Below, in pieces: positions 25,436-35,563 of a DNA stretch of 57,558 nucleotides (its first letter is position 1; each line of letters begins with the position of its first letter). A program made the translations under genes and the position numbers. The stretch spans positions 1-57,558 of the forward strand of contig CANFXC010000010.1 in NCBI GenBank assembly GCA_947450765.1. Direction: 5' to 3'. The DNA comes from Comamonadaceae bacterium (GTDB lineage: Bacteria > Pseudomonadota > Gammaproteobacteria > Burkholderiales > Burkholderiaceae_C). The notes beneath the pieces are model-generated. The model had not been told where the DNA came from, made no database searches, and was given only the letters and a program-made list of their open reading frames with translations.

Positions 25436-26109
25436 GTAGCGCTGAGACTATCGCTCGTGAAGAAATTTGCCGGGTGGGCAAAAGCCTGTTTGAGCGCGGC
25501 TACGTGCATGCCACTGCCGGCAACATCAGCGTGCGACTTGACGACGGCTTTCTCATCACACCGACCGATGCTTGTTTGGGTTTTCTGGATCCGGCCCGCC
25601 TTGCAAAACTGGACCTGAGTGGCGAACAATGCAGCGGGGACAAAGCCAGCAAAACCATCGCTTTGCACCGCAGCATCTATGCCGCAACCGCTCCATTTGC
25701 GTTGGCTGCACGTTGTATTGTTCACACCCACAGCACGCATTGCGTAGCGCTGACTTTGCAGCATTCGTACAAGTCTGAAGCCGAATTGCTGCCGCCTGTG
25801 ACGCCTTATTTTGTGATGAAGGTCGGCCATGTGCCGCTGATCGCTTATCACCGCCCCGGAGACCCTGCGGCGGCTGCACTGGTGAGCCAGACGATCAGTC
25901 GTTATGGTCAGCGCGGCACGCCGATTCGTGCGCTCATGCTGGACCGCCTCGGACCGAACGTCTGGCACGACAGCCCAGCCGCAGCCATGGCCACGCTTGA
26001 AGAGCTTGAAGAAACCGCCCAATTGATGCTGACCTGCAAGTCGCCGCCCAAGCCTTTGAGTGAAGCGCAGATTGACGAGCTGCGACAGACTTTCAATGCC
26101 ATCTGGTGA
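25432..26109 (+). CDS. otnC: 3-oxo-tetronate 4-phosphate decarboxylase (class II aldolase family)
   Basis: The 225-aa class II aldolase/adducin-fold protein converts 3-oxo-tetronate 4-phosphate to dihydroxyacetone phosphate and CO2 in the OtnK/OtnC route. The metal-binding HTHSTHCVAL lies at about residues 97-106. The phosphate-binding GNISVRLDDGFLITPT is N-terminal and the acidic residue expected in the family lies in the same region. It overlaps otnK by 4 bp (ATGA), so kinase and decarboxylase are coupled. otnI follows after 38 bp. Confidence 0.88.
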   Translation: MSSAETIAREEICRVGKSLFERGYVHATAGNISVRLDDGFLITPTDACLGFLDPARLAKLDLSGEQCSGDKASKTIALHRSIYAATAPFALAARCIVHTHSTHCVALTLQHSYKSEAELLPPVTPYFVMKVGHVPLIAYHRPGDPAAAALVSQTISRYGQRGTPIRALMLDRLGPNVWHDSPAAAMATLEELEETAQLMLTCKSPPKPLSEAQIDELRQTFNAIW

Positions 26110-26147
26110 GCACTGAATACATCAACAACCCTCAACCTGTTTGACCC

Positions 26148-26981
26148 ATGCCTCAATTCGCCGCCAACCTCTCCATGATGTACCCCGACTTGCCATTTTT
26201 GGAGCGCTTTGAAGCGGCTGCCAAGGACGGTTTCAAAGCGGTGGAGTATCTGTTTCCTTACGCTTACAGTCAGCAAGAACTTGCCGCCAGGCTGAAAGGC
26301 AACGGCTTGAAGCAGGTGCTTTTCAATGCACCCCCGGGCGGCACCGACGCAGCCAGCATCGCCCACGGATGGGATAAAGCAGGAGACCGCGGTACCGCAG
26401 CAGTAGCCGGGCGCGAGGCTGAGTTTCGCACCGGTGTGCAGCTGGCGCTGGACTATGCCGACGCGCTTGATTGCCCCAGAATTCACGTCATGGCCGGCCT
26501 ACTGCCAGACGGTCAGTTGCGGGATGCTTTGCAGCCTTTGTATTTGGCTAATTTGCAGTGGGCTGCAGAGCAAGCCGCCGCGCGTGGCCGTGACATCTTG
26601 ATCGAGCCGATCAACACGCGCGATGTGCCGCGTTTTTTCTTGAATCGACAAGACCATGCGCATGAGGTGGTGGCAGCCGTCGGCGCCAACAATCTCAAGG
26701 TGCAGATGGACCTGTACCACTGCCAGATCGTTGAAGGCGACGTCGCCATGAAAATCCGCCAGTACCTGCCAACTGGCGCGGTGGGGCATTTCCAGATTGC
26801 CGGTGTGCCAGAGCGCCACGAACCCGACATCGGTGAGGTGAATTACGACTACTTGTTCAAGGTCATTGATGAGGTCTCAGCCGCATGCGGTTGGGACGGC
26901 TGGATCGGTTGCGAATACCGACCGCTCAATGGCGCACAGCCCGGCGGAACCAGTGCCGGGCTGGGTTGGATGCGGCGTTAA
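26148..26981 (+). CDS. otnI: 2-oxo-tetronate isomerase (hydroxypyruvate isomerase family)
   Basis: The 277-aa xylose isomerase-like TIM barrel begins [21 protein letters not shown] and contains the metal-ligand blocks [30 protein letters not shown] and [15 protein letters not shown]. In the LtnD-OtnI-OtnK-OtnC pathway it isomerises 2-oxo- to 3-oxo-tetronate, so with ltnD, otnK and otnC the set from acid to dihydroxyacetone phosphate is complete. The stop TAA overlaps the TAA of the convergent prlC within a shared TTAA. Confidence 0.88.
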   Translation: MPQFAANLSMMYPDLPFLERFEAAAKDGFKAVEYLFPYAYSQQELAARLKGNGLKQVLFNAPPGGTDAASIAHGWDKAGDRGTAAVAGREAEFRTGVQLALDYADALDCPRIHVMAGLLPDGQLRDALQPLYLANLQWAAEQAAARGRDILIEPINTRDVPRFFLNRQDHAHEVVAAVGANNLKVQMDLYHCQIVEGDVAMKIRQYLPTGAVGHFQIAGVPERHEPDIGEVNYDYLFKVIDEVSAACGWDGWIGCEYRPLNGAQPGGTSAGLGWMRR

Positions 26982-29017
26982 GCCATTCCTTGGTGCCGGA
27001 GCAGGGCGTCAATCGACGGCTCGCGGCCGCGAAATGCTTTGAACGATTCCATTGCGGGCCGGCTACCGCCAGCTTCCAAAATGGCTTCCCGGTACTTGCG
27101 GCCTGTCTCGACGTTGACGGTCCCTTGTGCGGCATCGCCAGCGGCTGATTCTTCAAAGGCTGCGTACGCATCTGCGGACAACACTTCGGCCCACTTGTAG
27201 CTGTAATACCCAGCTGCATAGCCACCTGAAAAGATGTGGCTGAAGGTGTGTGCCGGACGGCTGTACGGCGGAGCCTGAATCACGGCGACTTCGGCGCGGA
27301 CATCAGCCAGCAGCGACATGACATCTTTGCTCGGATTCTCTTCGGTGTGAAGCAGCATGTCGAACAGCGAGAACTCCACTTGGCGCAGCGTCTGCATGCC
27401 GCTTTGAAAGTTTTTCGCAGCTGTCATCTTGTCGAACAGTACGCGCGGTAATGACTCGCCGGTGTCCACATGAGCGGTCATATGTTTGAGCACATCCCAT
27501 TCCCAGCAGAAGTTTTCCATGAACTGGCTTGGCAATTCCACAGCGTCCCATTCAACGCCGCTGATGCCGGAGACATCGCGCTCGTTGACTTGCGTCAGCA
27601 TGTGGTGCAGGCCGTGACCGAATTCGTGGAACAGCGTGGTCACGTCGTCATGCGTGAGCAGGGCGGGTTGGCCGGCCACACCTTCGGCGAAGTTGCAAAC
27701 CAGGTGCGCGACGGGTGTTTGCAACAGGCCGGTGTCAGGGCGCAACCAGCGGGCGCGCACGTCGTCCATCCAAGCGCCACCGCGTTTGCCGGTGCGAGCC
27801 GGTTGGTCCAGGTAAAACTGTCCGACGAGTTGGCCGGCGCGCTCAATGCGGTAAAACTCGACGCCCGGTTTCCAGACTGGCGCGGTGTCTTTAGACAAGC
27901 TGACTTCAAAGAGTGTTTCGACAATCTTGAAGAGGCCGTCCAACACCTTGGGCGCGGTGAAATATTGTTTGACTTCTTGTTCGCTGAAGGCGTAGCGCTC
28001 TTCCTTGAGCTTCTCGCCGATGTAGGCGTAGTCCCAAGGTTGCGGGTTGTTGAGGCTCAAGTGTTCAGCGGCAAAAGCGCGCAAGTCCGCCACATCTTTT
28101 TCAGCGTAGGGGCGGGCGCGTTGGGCGAGGTCGCGCAAGAAGGTGATGACTTGCGTTGGCGACTCGGCCATTTTGGGCACGACGGAGACTTCACCAAAAT
28201 TGCGGTAACCCAGCAGTTGCGACTCTTCAAGTCGCAAAGCCAAAATTTCTTTCATGATGGCGCTGTTGTCAAAGCCGCTGTGTTCGGCTGGTGCTTGGTC
28301 ACTGGCGCGCGTGTTGTAGGCGCGGTAGAGCTTTTCGCGCAGGGCGCTGCTTTTTGCAAATTGCATCACCGGCAAATAGCTCGGCATTTTCAGCGTGAGT
28401 TTGTAGCCGTCTTTGCCTTCGGCCACCGCTTGAGCGCGGGCTGACGCCTGCACGTCAGCTGGCACGCCGTCAAGTTCGTCTGCGCCTGCGTAATAAGAAA
28501 AAGCCTCAGTCGAATCGAGTGCGTTTTCACTGAAATTTTGGCTCAACTCGGCTTGCCGCTCTTGTATTTGCGCAAAGCGCACGCGGGCCTCGCCAACGAG
28601 TTCAGCGCCTGACAACACAAAGTTGCGAACCGCATTTTTGTGCGCTTGGCGTTGCTCGGTGTTGAGGCTGTTGACGTCGATGGCTTTGTACTTGGCGTAC
28701 AAGCGTTCGTCCGCGCCCAGTCGCGTCCAGAACTCGGTCACGCGCGGCAAAGCTGCGTTGTAGGCGGCGCGCAACTCGGGCGTGTCGGCCACGCTGTTGA
28801 GGTGACTCACAGCGCCCCAAGCGCTGCTGAGCTTTTCAGTCGCGACGTCGAGTACCCGAGCGATCTCAGGCCAGCTGGCCGGAAACGCGTCTTGGGTCAC
28901 CTCGGTCAATGCTGTCTCAGTGCGGGCAAGCAATTCATCCATGGCCGGGCTGACATGCTCGGGCTGAATTTGGTCAAAAAGTGGAAGCGGGGAATTAGCG
29001 AGCAGTGGATTGGTCAT
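26978..29017 (-). CDS. prlC: Oligopeptidase A (M3 zinc metallopeptidase)
   Basis: The 679-aa cytosolic peptidase degrades signal peptides and other short peptides. The HEFGHGLHH zinc motif lies at about residue 460, with the third ligand Glu in the following [17 protein letters not shown] block. Length matches E. coli PrlC (about 680). The ATG at 29017 starts [21 protein letters not shown], the family N-terminus, so the in-frame stretch to 29134 is not used. It lies 58 bp downstream of yhbY on the same strand. Confidence 0.94.
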   Translation of the reverse strand: MTNPLLANSPLPLFDQIQPEHVSPAMDELLARTETALTEVTQDAFPASWPEIARVLDVATEKLSSAWGAVSHLNSVADTPELRAAYNAALPRVTEFWTRLGADERLYAKYKAIDVNSLNTEQRQAHKNAVRNFVLSGAELVGEARVRFAQIQERQAELSQNFSENALDSTEAFSYYAGADELDGVPADVQASARAQAVAEGKDGYKLTLKMPSYLPVMQFAKSSALREKLYRAYNTRASDQAPAEHSGFDNSAIMKEILALRLEESQLLGYRNFGEVSVVPKMAESPTQVITFLRDLAQRARPYAEKDVADLRAFAAEHLSLNNPQPWDYAYIGEKLKEERYAFSEQEVKQYFTAPKVLDGLFKIVETLFEVSLSKDTAPVWKPGVEFYRIERAGQLVGQFYLDQPARTGKRGGAWMDDVRARWLRPDTGLLQTPVAHLVCNFAEGVAGQPALLTHDDVTTLFHEFGHGLHHMLTQVNERDVSGISGVEWDAVELPSQFMENFCWEWDVLKHMTAHVDTGESLPRVLFDKMTAAKNFQSGMQTLRQVEFSLFDMLLHTEENPSKDVMSLLADVRAEVAVIQAPPYSRPAHTFSHIFSGGYAAGYYSYKWAEVLSADAYAAFEESAAGDAAQGTVNVETGRKYREAILEAGGSRPAMESFKAFRGREPSIDALLRHQGMA

Positions 29018-29075
29018 GAGATTAGCTATGGGCGATTCACTCAAACTAAAGCCCCGAAAGGACTCGAAGGCCTGA

Positions 29076-29552
29076 TCAGTCTTGGGCGGACTTCTTGGCG
29101 CTGCGCTGTTTAGGCTTCTTGGCGCGACGAACATTGCCGCCCGGCGTCAAGCGTTGGTTGCCCAAAACGCGCAGGGTTTTGACTTCTGGGCGTTGACCGT
29201 AGCGGCTGCTGTTCTTCAGTACTTTGACATCGCGCGGGCCGGCCATGCGGTCTTCGCTGACTTTCTTTTCCTTCGGAATGGCCGTGCGAAAGAGCACTAG
29301 CAACTTGCCAATGTGCTGAATCGGCGCAGCATTGAGCTCATCAGCCAAGGTCTGGAACATGTTTTCGCGGCCAGGCCGGTCGTCTGACAGGACCCGAATT
29401 TTGATCAGGCCGTGGGCATTGAGCGCGCCATCAATTTCTTTCTTGACGCCGTCGGTCAAACCGTCGGAACCAATCATGACGACCGGGTTGAGGTGGTGCG
29501 CATCAGCGCGGTGATCTTTGCGCTGGGCAGGGGTGAGGATTATTTTGGCCAT
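29076..29552 (-). CDS. yhbY: YhbY-like CRM-domain RNA-binding protein with basic C-terminal extension
   Basis: Ribosome-assembly-associated RNA-binding protein. The CRM domain occupies about residues 1-97 (start [50 protein letters not shown]). E. coli YhbY is about 97 aa; this product is 158 aa because of a basic tail with several Lys/Arg clusters ([14 protein letters not shown]). Similar tails occur in other Burkholderiales. The ATG at 29552 is used; an upstream TTG at 29558 is in frame. It diverges from rlmE, as in E. coli. Confidence 0.9.
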   Translation of the reverse strand: MAKIILTPAQRKDHRADAHHLNPVVMIGSDGLTDGVKKEIDGALNAHGLIKIRVLSDDRPGRENMFQTLADELNAAPIQHIGKLLVLFRTAIPKEKKVSEDRMAGPRDVKVLKNSSRYGQRPEVKTLRVLGNQRLTPGGNVRRAKKPKQRSAKKSAQD

Positions 29553-29628
29553 GTGCAATTATCGACGCAACTTGAATCAAAGCGATATCAAAGCAGCACG
29601 GGGCTCATCGGCGAGGGACAATAGGGCT

Positions 29629-30327
29629 ATGAAAGTCAAGACTCAAAGTAAGAAGGTGAACAAGGCATGGTTGAACGACCACGTCAACGACACCTATGTG
29701 AAACTGGCCAAGCAAGAGGGCTACCGTGCCCGGGCAGCCTACAAAATCAAGGAAATTGACGACACCCTCGGGCTCATCAAACCCGGCTATTGCGTGGTCG
29801 ATCTGGGCAGCACACCGGGTGCTTGGAGTCAGTACGTCAGGCGTAAGCTGTCACCGGTGGGCGCGGCGGTGGGCGCACTCAATGGCCAGATCATTGCGTT
29901 AGACCTGTTGCCGATGGACCCGGTTGAGGGCGTGGTCTTCATTCAGGGTGACTTTCGCGAAGACGCCGTGCTGAGTCAGTTGGAGCAAGCGCTGGACAAG
30001 AGTCGCAAGGTGGACGTGGTGATTTCGGACATGGCTCCCAATCTCTCAGGCATTGGCGCGGCGGATGCTGCACGAATTTCGCATTTGGTGGAGTTGGCGG
30101 TTGAATTTGCGCAAAAACACCTGAAATCCGATGGCGCATTGGTGGTCAAGCTGTTCCACGGCGACGGTTACAGTGACTTGGTGAAACTCTTTAAATCGGT
30201 GTTTCGGGTCGTCAAACCAATCAAGCCCAAGGCCTCGAGGCCTGGTTCTTCGGAGACGTTTTTGATTGGTATGGGCCTGAAGGACATGCCGGCGCAAGCG
30301 ACTTCGCATTCGCCTTTAGACGCCTGA
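29629..30327 (+). CDS. rlmE: 23S rRNA 2'-O-ribose U2552 methyltransferase
   Basis: The 232-aa Rossmann-fold methyltransferase methylates 23S rRNA in the A-loop of the 50S subunit. The SAM motif is [15 protein letters not shown], and catalytic K-D-K residues are expected at the Lys of [12 protein letters not shown], the Asp of [11 protein letters not shown] and the Lys of VVKLFHG. The ATG at 29629 gives the family length; the longer open frame to 29518 overlaps yhbY and is not used. Next gene is ftsH, after 127 bp. Confidence 0.94.
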   Translation: MKVKTQSKKVNKAWLNDHVNDTYVKLAKQEGYRARAAYKIKEIDDTLGLIKPGYCVVDLGSTPGAWSQYVRRKLSPVGAAVGALNGQIIALDLLPMDPVEGVVFIQGDFREDAVLSQLEQALDKSRKVDVVISDMAPNLSGIGAADAARISHLVELAVEFAQKHLKSDGALVVKLFHGDGYSDLVKLFKSVFRVVKPIKPKASRPGSSETFLIGMGLKDMPAQATSHSPLDA

Positions 30328-30454
30328 TCAGGCGCAAAATAGCGAAAAACCCGCTTTCGCCAAGGGGCTGAAGTGTTCAGTTCATTGGAGCTGGGCTCTT
30401 GAAACCCCTAAAATGGGTCGCATCTGCATTTCTGTTCTTACAACGGAGTACTCC

Positions 30455-32377
30455 TTGAACAATCAGTGGTTTTCGAAAATTGCGGTTTGGCTGGTGATTG
30501 CCATGGTGCTGTTCACCGTGTTCAAGCAATTTGACACACGTACGGGCGCCAGCTCAAACGCCTTGGGCTATTCAGACTTCCTAGAAGAAGTTCGTGGCAA
30601 GCGAATCAAAACAGCGACCATCGCTGAAGGTCAGGGCGGAACTGAAATTTCTGCTGTGACCACAGACGACCGCCGCATCCGCACCACGGCCACTTATCTC
30701 GACCGCGGTTTGATCGGCGACCTGATCGCCAATGATGTCAAGTTCGACGTCAAGCCGCGTGAAGAAGGCTCGATGCTGATGACCCTGCTCGTCAGCTGGG
30801 GGCCGATGCTGCTGCTGATTGGTGTCTGGGTTTACTTCATGCGCCAAATGCAGGGCGGTGGTAAAGGTGGCGCTTTCAGTTTTGGTAAAAGCAAAGCCCG
30901 CCTGACCGACGAGGCGAACAACACCGTGACTTTTGCTGACGTCGCCGGATGCGACGAGGCCAAAGAAGAAGTCAAAGAAATTGTCGACTTCCTGAAAGAC
31001 CCTTCTAAATTCCAGAAGCTGGGTGGGCGCATTCCGCGCGGCCTGTTGCTGGTCGGCCCACCGGGCACGGGTAAAACCTTGCTCGCCAAGGGTATTGCCG
31101 GCGAAGCCAAAGTTCCTTTCTTCTCTATTTCCGGTTCTGACTTCGTTGAAATGTTTGTCGGTGTGGGAGCTTCCCGTGTCCGTGACATGTTCGAGAACGC
31201 CAAGAAAAACGCCCCCTGCATTATTTTCATTGACGAGATTGACGCCGTCGGTCGCCAACGTGGCGCAGGCTTGGGCGGTGGCAACGACGAGCGCGAGCAA
31301 ACTCTCAATCAGATGCTGGTCGAGATGGACGGTTTTGAAACCAACGTTGGCGTGATCGTGGTGGCGGCCACCAACCGCCCTGACATTCTGGATGCGGCTT
31401 TGCTGCGCCCGGGTCGTTTTGACCGCCAGGTTTACGTGACGCTGCCCGATATTCGCGGACGTGAGCAGATTCTCAACGTCCACATGCGCAAAGTGCCACT
31501 CGGCCAAGACGTCAACGCCAGCATCATTGCGCGCGGTACGCCCGGCATGTCGGGAGCTGACTTGGCCAACCTCTGCAACGAAGCCGCTTTGATGGCTGCC
31601 CGCCGCAGTGCCCGTGTGGTTGAGATGCAAGACTTCGAAAAGGCCAAGGACAAAATCCTGATGGGCCCTGAGCGTAAAAGCATGGTCATGCCTGAAGAAG
31701 AGCGTCGCAACACGGCGTATCACGAGTCTGGCCACGCGTTGCTGGGCAAGCTTCTGCCTAAGTGCGATCCGGTTCACAAAGTCACCATCATTCCACGTGG
31801 CCGTGCCCTTGGCGTGACCATGAGCCTGCCGGCACAAGACCGTTACAGCTACGACCGCGAGTACATGCTGAGCCAGATCAGCATGCTATTTGGGGGCAGG
31901 ATTGCTGAAGAAGTGTTCATGAACCAAATGACCACCGGCGCCAGCAACGACTTTGAGCGTGCAACGTCTATCGCCCGTGACATGGTGACCCGCTACGGTA
32001 TGACTGAAGCCTTGGGCCCGATGGTCTACGCCGACAACGAAGGCGAAGTTTTTCTGGGTCGTTCGGTGACCAAGACCACCAACATGAGCGAGCAGACCAT
32101 GCAAAAGGTCGACTCAGAAGTACGCCGCATCATTGACCAGCAGTACGCCTTGGCACGCGGTCTGATTGAAAGCAATCAGGACAAGATGCACGCCATGGCT
32201 AAAGCGCTGATGGAATGGGAAACCATTGACGTCGAACAACTCGATGACATCATGGCCGGCCGTGAGCCACGCGCTCCCAAAGATTGGGTTCCACGCAATT
32301 CATCCGTTGGCGGCAACACGCCTCCGAGCGGCGGAACACCAGCCGTGGCAACCGAGCCAGCACCCACAGTGGCTTGA
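30455..32377 (+). CDS. ftsH: ATP-dependent membrane zinc metalloprotease FtsH, TTG start
   Basis: Hexameric inner-membrane AAA+ protease for misfolded membrane proteins and regulators, 640 aa. Membrane segments lie at about 7-22 ([15 protein letters not shown]) and 105-125 ([17 protein letters not shown]). Walker A is GPPGTGKT, Walker B IIFIDEID, second region of homology [21 protein letters not shown], and the zinc site is HESGH. The start is TTG at 30455: GGAG lies 6 nt upstream and homology begins at [11 protein letters not shown]. No in-frame ATG fits; a start at 30413 would add 14 unrelated residues. A strong terminator follows at 32399. Confidence 0.95.
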   Translation: MNNQWFSKIAVWLVIAMVLFTVFKQFDTRTGASSNALGYSDFLEEVRGKRIKTATIAEGQGGTEISAVTTDDRRIRTTATYLDRGLIGDLIANDVKFDVKPREEGSMLMTLLVSWGPMLLLIGVWVYFMRQMQGGGKGGAFSFGKSKARLTDEANNTVTFADVAGCDEAKEEVKEIVDFLKDPSKFQKLGGRIPRGLLLVGPPGTGKTLLAKGIAGEAKVPFFSISGSDFVEMFVGVGASRVRDMFENAKKNAPCIIFIDEIDAVGRQRGAGLGGGNDEREQTLNQMLVEMDGFETNVGVIVVAATNRPDILDAALLRPGRFDRQVYVTLPDIRGREQILNVHMRKVPLGQDVNASIIARGTPGMSGADLANLCNEAALMAARRSARVVEMQDFEKAKDKILMGPERKSMVMPEEERRNTAYHESGHALLGKLLPKCDPVHKVTIIPRGRALGVTMSLPAQDRYSYDREYMLSQISMLFGGRIAEEVFMNQMTTGASNDFERATSIARDMVTRYGMTEALGPMVYADNEGEVFLGRSVTKTTNMSEQTMQKVDSEVRRIIDQQYALARGLIESNQDKMHAMAKALMEWETIDVEQLDDIMAGREPRAPKDWVPRNSSVGGNTPPSGGTPAVATEPAPTVA

Positions 32378-32398
32378 GTTGTTGAACTAGTGGGTTAT

Positions 32399-32424
32399 AA
32401 ACCGGGGCCATTGCCCCGGTTTTT
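32399..32424 (+). terminator. Strong intrinsic terminator after ftsH
   Basis: AAACCGGGGC pairs perfectly over 10 bp with GCCCCGGTTT around a four-base CATT loop, followed by a run of T interrupted by C. It starts about 22 bp after the ftsH stop and should end most ftsH transcripts before folP. Confidence 0.9.
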
Positions 32425-32501
32425 CTTGGTCTCTACTTTTCTTAGTCTCTGCCCTAGCGCAGAGCTCCCTCAATACAGTGGCGCAGGAGGCGCGTGTGGT
32501 G

Positions 32502-33374
32502 ATGAATCCTTTCTGGCAAACCAGCCGTTTTCAGATTGATCTGACCAAGCCTCAGGTCATGGGCATCGTCAACGCCACGCCCGACTCCTTTTCTGATGGC
32601 GGTGCGTATTTCTCAAGCCGCAGCACCTCTGGTGTGTTGGCACATTGCGAGCAACTCCTCAAAGACGGCGCTGACATGCTGGACATTGGTGGCGAGTCAA
32701 CCCGGCCCGGTGCTTTAGCCTTGCCGTTGGACGAAGAACTGGCGCGTGTGCTGCCGGTGGTGCGTCTTGTGGTGCAATTAGGTGTGCCCGTTTCAGTCGA
32801 CACCTACAAGCCTGAAGTGATGCAGGCTGTGCTGGACTTGGGTGCTGACATCATCAATGACATCTGGGCCTTGCGCAAACCGGGTGTGGTTCAGGTGGTG
32901 GCTGGGCACCCTCAATGCGGGGTTTGTCTGATGCACATGCACCGTGAACCACTCACCATGCAAACTGCCCCGATGATTGGCGATGTGGTGCAGCAGGTCC
33001 GGGATTTTTTGCAGTTGGCTGCACAAGGTCTACAGGACGCAGGTATCGATCGCTCTCGCATCGTGCTCGATGTCGGTGTCGGCTTTGGCAAAACCGTGGC
33101 GCAAAACCTGTCGCTGCTCCAGCGGCAGTCAGACGTGCTGAATCTGGGCTACCCCTTGTTGGCAGGTTGGTCGCGAAAATCATCGCTGGCGATGCTGTGT
33201 GCAGATGAGGTTGAGGGCATTGAACCGCCGACGCCCTTGCCGATCACCGAGCGCATGGTGCCCAGCATCGCCGCCGTATTGTTGGCTGTTGAGCGTGGCG
33301 CGCGGGTGGTTCGGGTGCATGATGTGCGCGAGACAGTGCAAGCCCTCAAAGTCTGGACCGCCGCGTCTATTTGA
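32502..33374 (+). CDS. folP: Dihydropteroate synthase
   Basis: Condenses p-aminobenzoate with dihydropterin pyrophosphate in folate synthesis; the target of sulfonamides. Motifs are intact: GIVNATPDSFSDGG, DIGGESTRPGA, DVGVGFGKT and LLAGWSRKSSL. AGGAGG at 32485-32490 decides the start region; ATG 32502 (spacing 11) is chosen, with GTG at 32499 or 32496 as alternatives. Family homology starts near the third residue block, so any of these gives about 290 aa. glmM follows after 56 bp. Confidence 0.94.
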   Translation: MNPFWQTSRFQIDLTKPQVMGIVNATPDSFSDGGAYFSSRSTSGVLAHCEQLLKDGADMLDIGGESTRPGALALPLDEELARVLPVVRLVVQLGVPVSVDTYKPEVMQAVLDLGADIINDIWALRKPGVVQVVAGHPQCGVCLMHMHREPLTMQTAPMIGDVVQQVRDFLQLAAQGLQDAGIDRSRIVLDVGVGFGKTVAQNLSLLQRQSDVLNLGYPLLAGWSRKSSLAMLCADEVEGIEPPTPLPITERMVPSIAAVLLAVERGARVVRVHDVRETVQALKVWTAASI

Positions 33375-33430
33375 GAGAGATTTGCAGGTAAAAAAATAAC
33401 AAGCAAGGGCATGGCCCGGGAGTTCTTCAA

Positions 33431-34765
33431 ATGAGCAGACAGTATTTCGGCACCGACGGCATTCGCGGCACAGTCGGGCAAGCCCCCATCACGCCAGACT
33501 TTGTTTTGCGCTTGGCCCATGCTGTGGGTCGCGTGCTAAAGCAGACCGAGGAGCGTCCTACGGTGTTGATTGGCAAGGACACGCGCATATCAGGCTACAT
33601 GCTTGAAAGTGCGCTGGAATCAGGCTTCAATTCGGCTGGTGTCGATGTGGTCTTGCTTGGCCCTTTGCCAACGCCTGGCGTGGCCTACCTCACGCGCACG
33701 CAGCGCGCCAGTCTTGGCGTGGTCATCAGCGCCAGCCACAACGCCTTTGCCGACAACGGCATCAAGTTTTTCAGTGCCCACGGCACCAAGTTGTCCGACG
33801 CTTGGGAAGAGGCCGTGGAAGCGGCATTGGCCCAGCCACCAGTGTGGGTTGACTCGGCAAACCTCGGTAAAACGCGGCGGCTTGACGATGCGGCTGGCCG
33901 TTACATCGAGTTTTGCAAAAGCACCTTCGCGAACGACCTGACGCTGAAGGGCCTGAAGATCGTGGTCGATGCGGCGCATGGCGCGGCTTATCAAGTGGCG
34001 CCGGAAGTTTTTCACGAATTGGGCGCGGATATCGTTTGCATCGGCTGCGCTCCCGACGGCATGAACATCAACCATGAGGTGGGTGCGACACATCCAGCAG
34101 CCTTGATTGAGGCCGTCAAGGCGCACGGTGCCGACTACGGCGTGGCGCTCGATGGCGACGCTGACCGCTTGCAACTGGTCGACGCGAACGGCCGCCTTTT
34201 CAATGGCGATGAAGTTTTGTTTTTGATGGTCAGCGAGCGCTTGGCCCGTGGTGAAGTCGTCCCAGGCGCCGTCGGCACCTTGATGACGAATTTGGCTGTG
34301 GAGGTCGCCCTGAAAGCGCGTGGTGTGCAATTTGTACGCGCCAAGGTCGGTGACCGTTACGTGCTGGAAGAACTTGAAAAAAATGGCTGGTTGTTGGGCG
34401 GCGAGGGCTCTGGCCACCTGCTGGCGCTCGACAAACACACCACTGGAGACGGCCTGATCAGCGCGTTGCAGGTGCTGCAAGCGTGTGTGCGCAGTGGCAA
34501 ACCGCTGGCCGAACTGCTGGCTGACGTGACGCTGTTTCCACAAATTCTGCTGAATGTGCGATTACGGCCCGGTCAAGACTGGAAGTCGAGCTTGGCCTTG
34601 CAAGCAGAGAGCAAAGCCGTGGAAGTCGAGTTGGGCGAGACGGGGCGCATTTTGATTCGCGCCAGTGGTACCGAACCCTTGCTGCGGATCATGGTTGAAG
34701 CCAGAGATGCGGCGCAAGCCAAGAACTGCGCGGAGCGCTTGGTGGCGGCGGTGCAGCTGGCTTAA
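33431..34765 (+). CDS. glmM: Phosphoglucosamine mutase
   Basis: Interconverts glucosamine 6- and 1-phosphate for UDP-GlcNAc and peptidoglycan synthesis. The 444-aa product starts [11 protein letters not shown], has the phosphoserine loop [16 protein letters not shown] (active Ser at about 102), the Mg loop [11 protein letters not shown], the sugar loop GEGSGH and the phosphate loop [21 protein letters not shown] lies 8 nt before the ATG. The downstream GntR gene is convergent. Confidence 0.96.
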   Translation: MSRQYFGTDGIRGTVGQAPITPDFVLRLAHAVGRVLKQTEERPTVLIGKDTRISGYMLESALESGFNSAGVDVVLLGPLPTPGVAYLTRTQRASLGVVISASHNAFADNGIKFFSAHGTKLSDAWEEAVEAALAQPPVWVDSANLGKTRRLDDAAGRYIEFCKSTFANDLTLKGLKIVVDAAHGAAYQVAPEVFHELGADIVCIGCAPDGMNINHEVGATHPAALIEAVKAHGADYGVALDGDADRLQLVDANGRLFNGDEVLFLMVSERLARGEVVPGAVGTLMTNLAVEVALKARGVQFVRAKVGDRYVLEELEKNGWLLGGEGSGHLLALDKHTTGDGLISALQVLQACVRSGKPLAELLADVTLFPQILLNVRLRPGQDWKSSLALQAESKAVEVELGETGRILIRASGTEPLLRIMVEARDAAQAKNCAERLVAAVQLA

Positions 34766-34793
34766 CTTAAGCGATTAAGAAGCGATTAATCCG

Positions 34794-35429
34794 TCAAGCG
34801 GCCGCTTGTAGTCCGTTGTTGAAATGGGTCTGCATGGCTTGCGCCGATGCCTTCGTATCGCGGGCCAACAGCGCCGTCATGATGTCTTGGTGCTCGTCTA
34901 GAGACTCCTGAATACGGCCACTTTTCAGCAGCGAGTTGTGCCGATTCAGCTTCATGACTTTGCGCAGGTCGGCGACCATCTGGTCGCGCCAGCGGTTGTC
35001 TGCGATCTCCAGCAGGCGCATGTGAAAGCGCTCGTTGATTTGGAAAAACTTTTCTCGGTGGCTGACTGATTTTTCCAGTTCGCGGTGAAGAGTCTGCAGT
35101 TCTTTCAGCTGCGTGTCACTAGCCTTTGTTGCCACCACGGCTGCCGCATCGCTTTCCAGCAAGGCGAGCAAGTGGTAGACGTCGGTCAGGTCACGCTCTG
35201 ACACTTCAGTTACGTAGGCGCCGCGGCGGACTTTCATCGTCACCAAACCTTCGGCTGCCAGCACTTTCAAGGCTTCGCGCAGCGGTGTTCGGCTGATGCC
35301 GTATTCCTCGGCTAACTTGAGTTCATCAATCCAGCTGCCCGGTGTCAGTTCGCGGTTGAAAATACGCTGACGCAAGAGCTCAGCGACTTCTTGGTAGAGT
35401 GCACGTGGGGTCAGTGAGGCAGCGGCCAT
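34794..35429 (-). CDS. GntR-family regulator (FCD domain) of the propionyl-CoA module
   Basis: The 211-aa protein has the winged helix EYGISRTPLREALKVLAAEGLVTMKVRRGAYV, then an FCD helical domain with the metal-binding Asp/His pattern (INERFHMRLLEIADN, DEHQDIMTAL). It is divergent from the methylmalonyl-CoA mutase gene with 134 bp between, and a perfect AT-rich palindrome sits in that gap. Its effector is likely a propionate- or methylcitrate-related CoA ester or acid, but this is inference. Confidence 0.87.
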   Translation of the reverse strand: MAAASLTPRALYQEVAELLRQRIFNRELTPGSWIDELKLAEEYGISRTPLREALKVLAAEGLVTMKVRRGAYVTEVSERDLTDVYHLLALLESDAAAVVATKASDTQLKELQTLHRELEKSVSHREKFFQINERFHMRLLEIADNRWRDQMVADLRKVMKLNRHNSLLKSGRIQESLDEHQDIMTALLARDTKASAQAMQTHFNNGLQAAA

Positions 35430-35458
35430 GGGTCAATTCCTGACGATCTTAATTCTGA

Positions 35459-35474
35459 ATTTATAATTATAAAT
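35459..35474. promoter_or_regulatory. Perfect 16-bp palindrome between gntR and mcm (candidate operator)
   Basis: ATTTATAATTATAAAT is its own reverse complement. It lies 30 bp upstream of the GntR ATG and about 90 bp upstream of the mutase ATG, in an otherwise GC-rich region. AT-rich dyads of this kind are typical of FCD-subfamily GntR operators. Both divergent promoters could be controlled from it. Confidence 0.6.
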
Positions 35475-35563
35475 GATGTAAACTGCCCGCTGTGAAGAAT
35501 GCCGGCGGTTTGCGCAGATGCTGCGTTGCTGCTCTCCTAAAGACAAGTTAACCTTGGTGCGCC

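Noticed and set aside
30581..31837. 418-codon minus-strand frame across ftsH
   Set aside because: Antisense shadow; the plus strand encodes an unmistakable FtsH.
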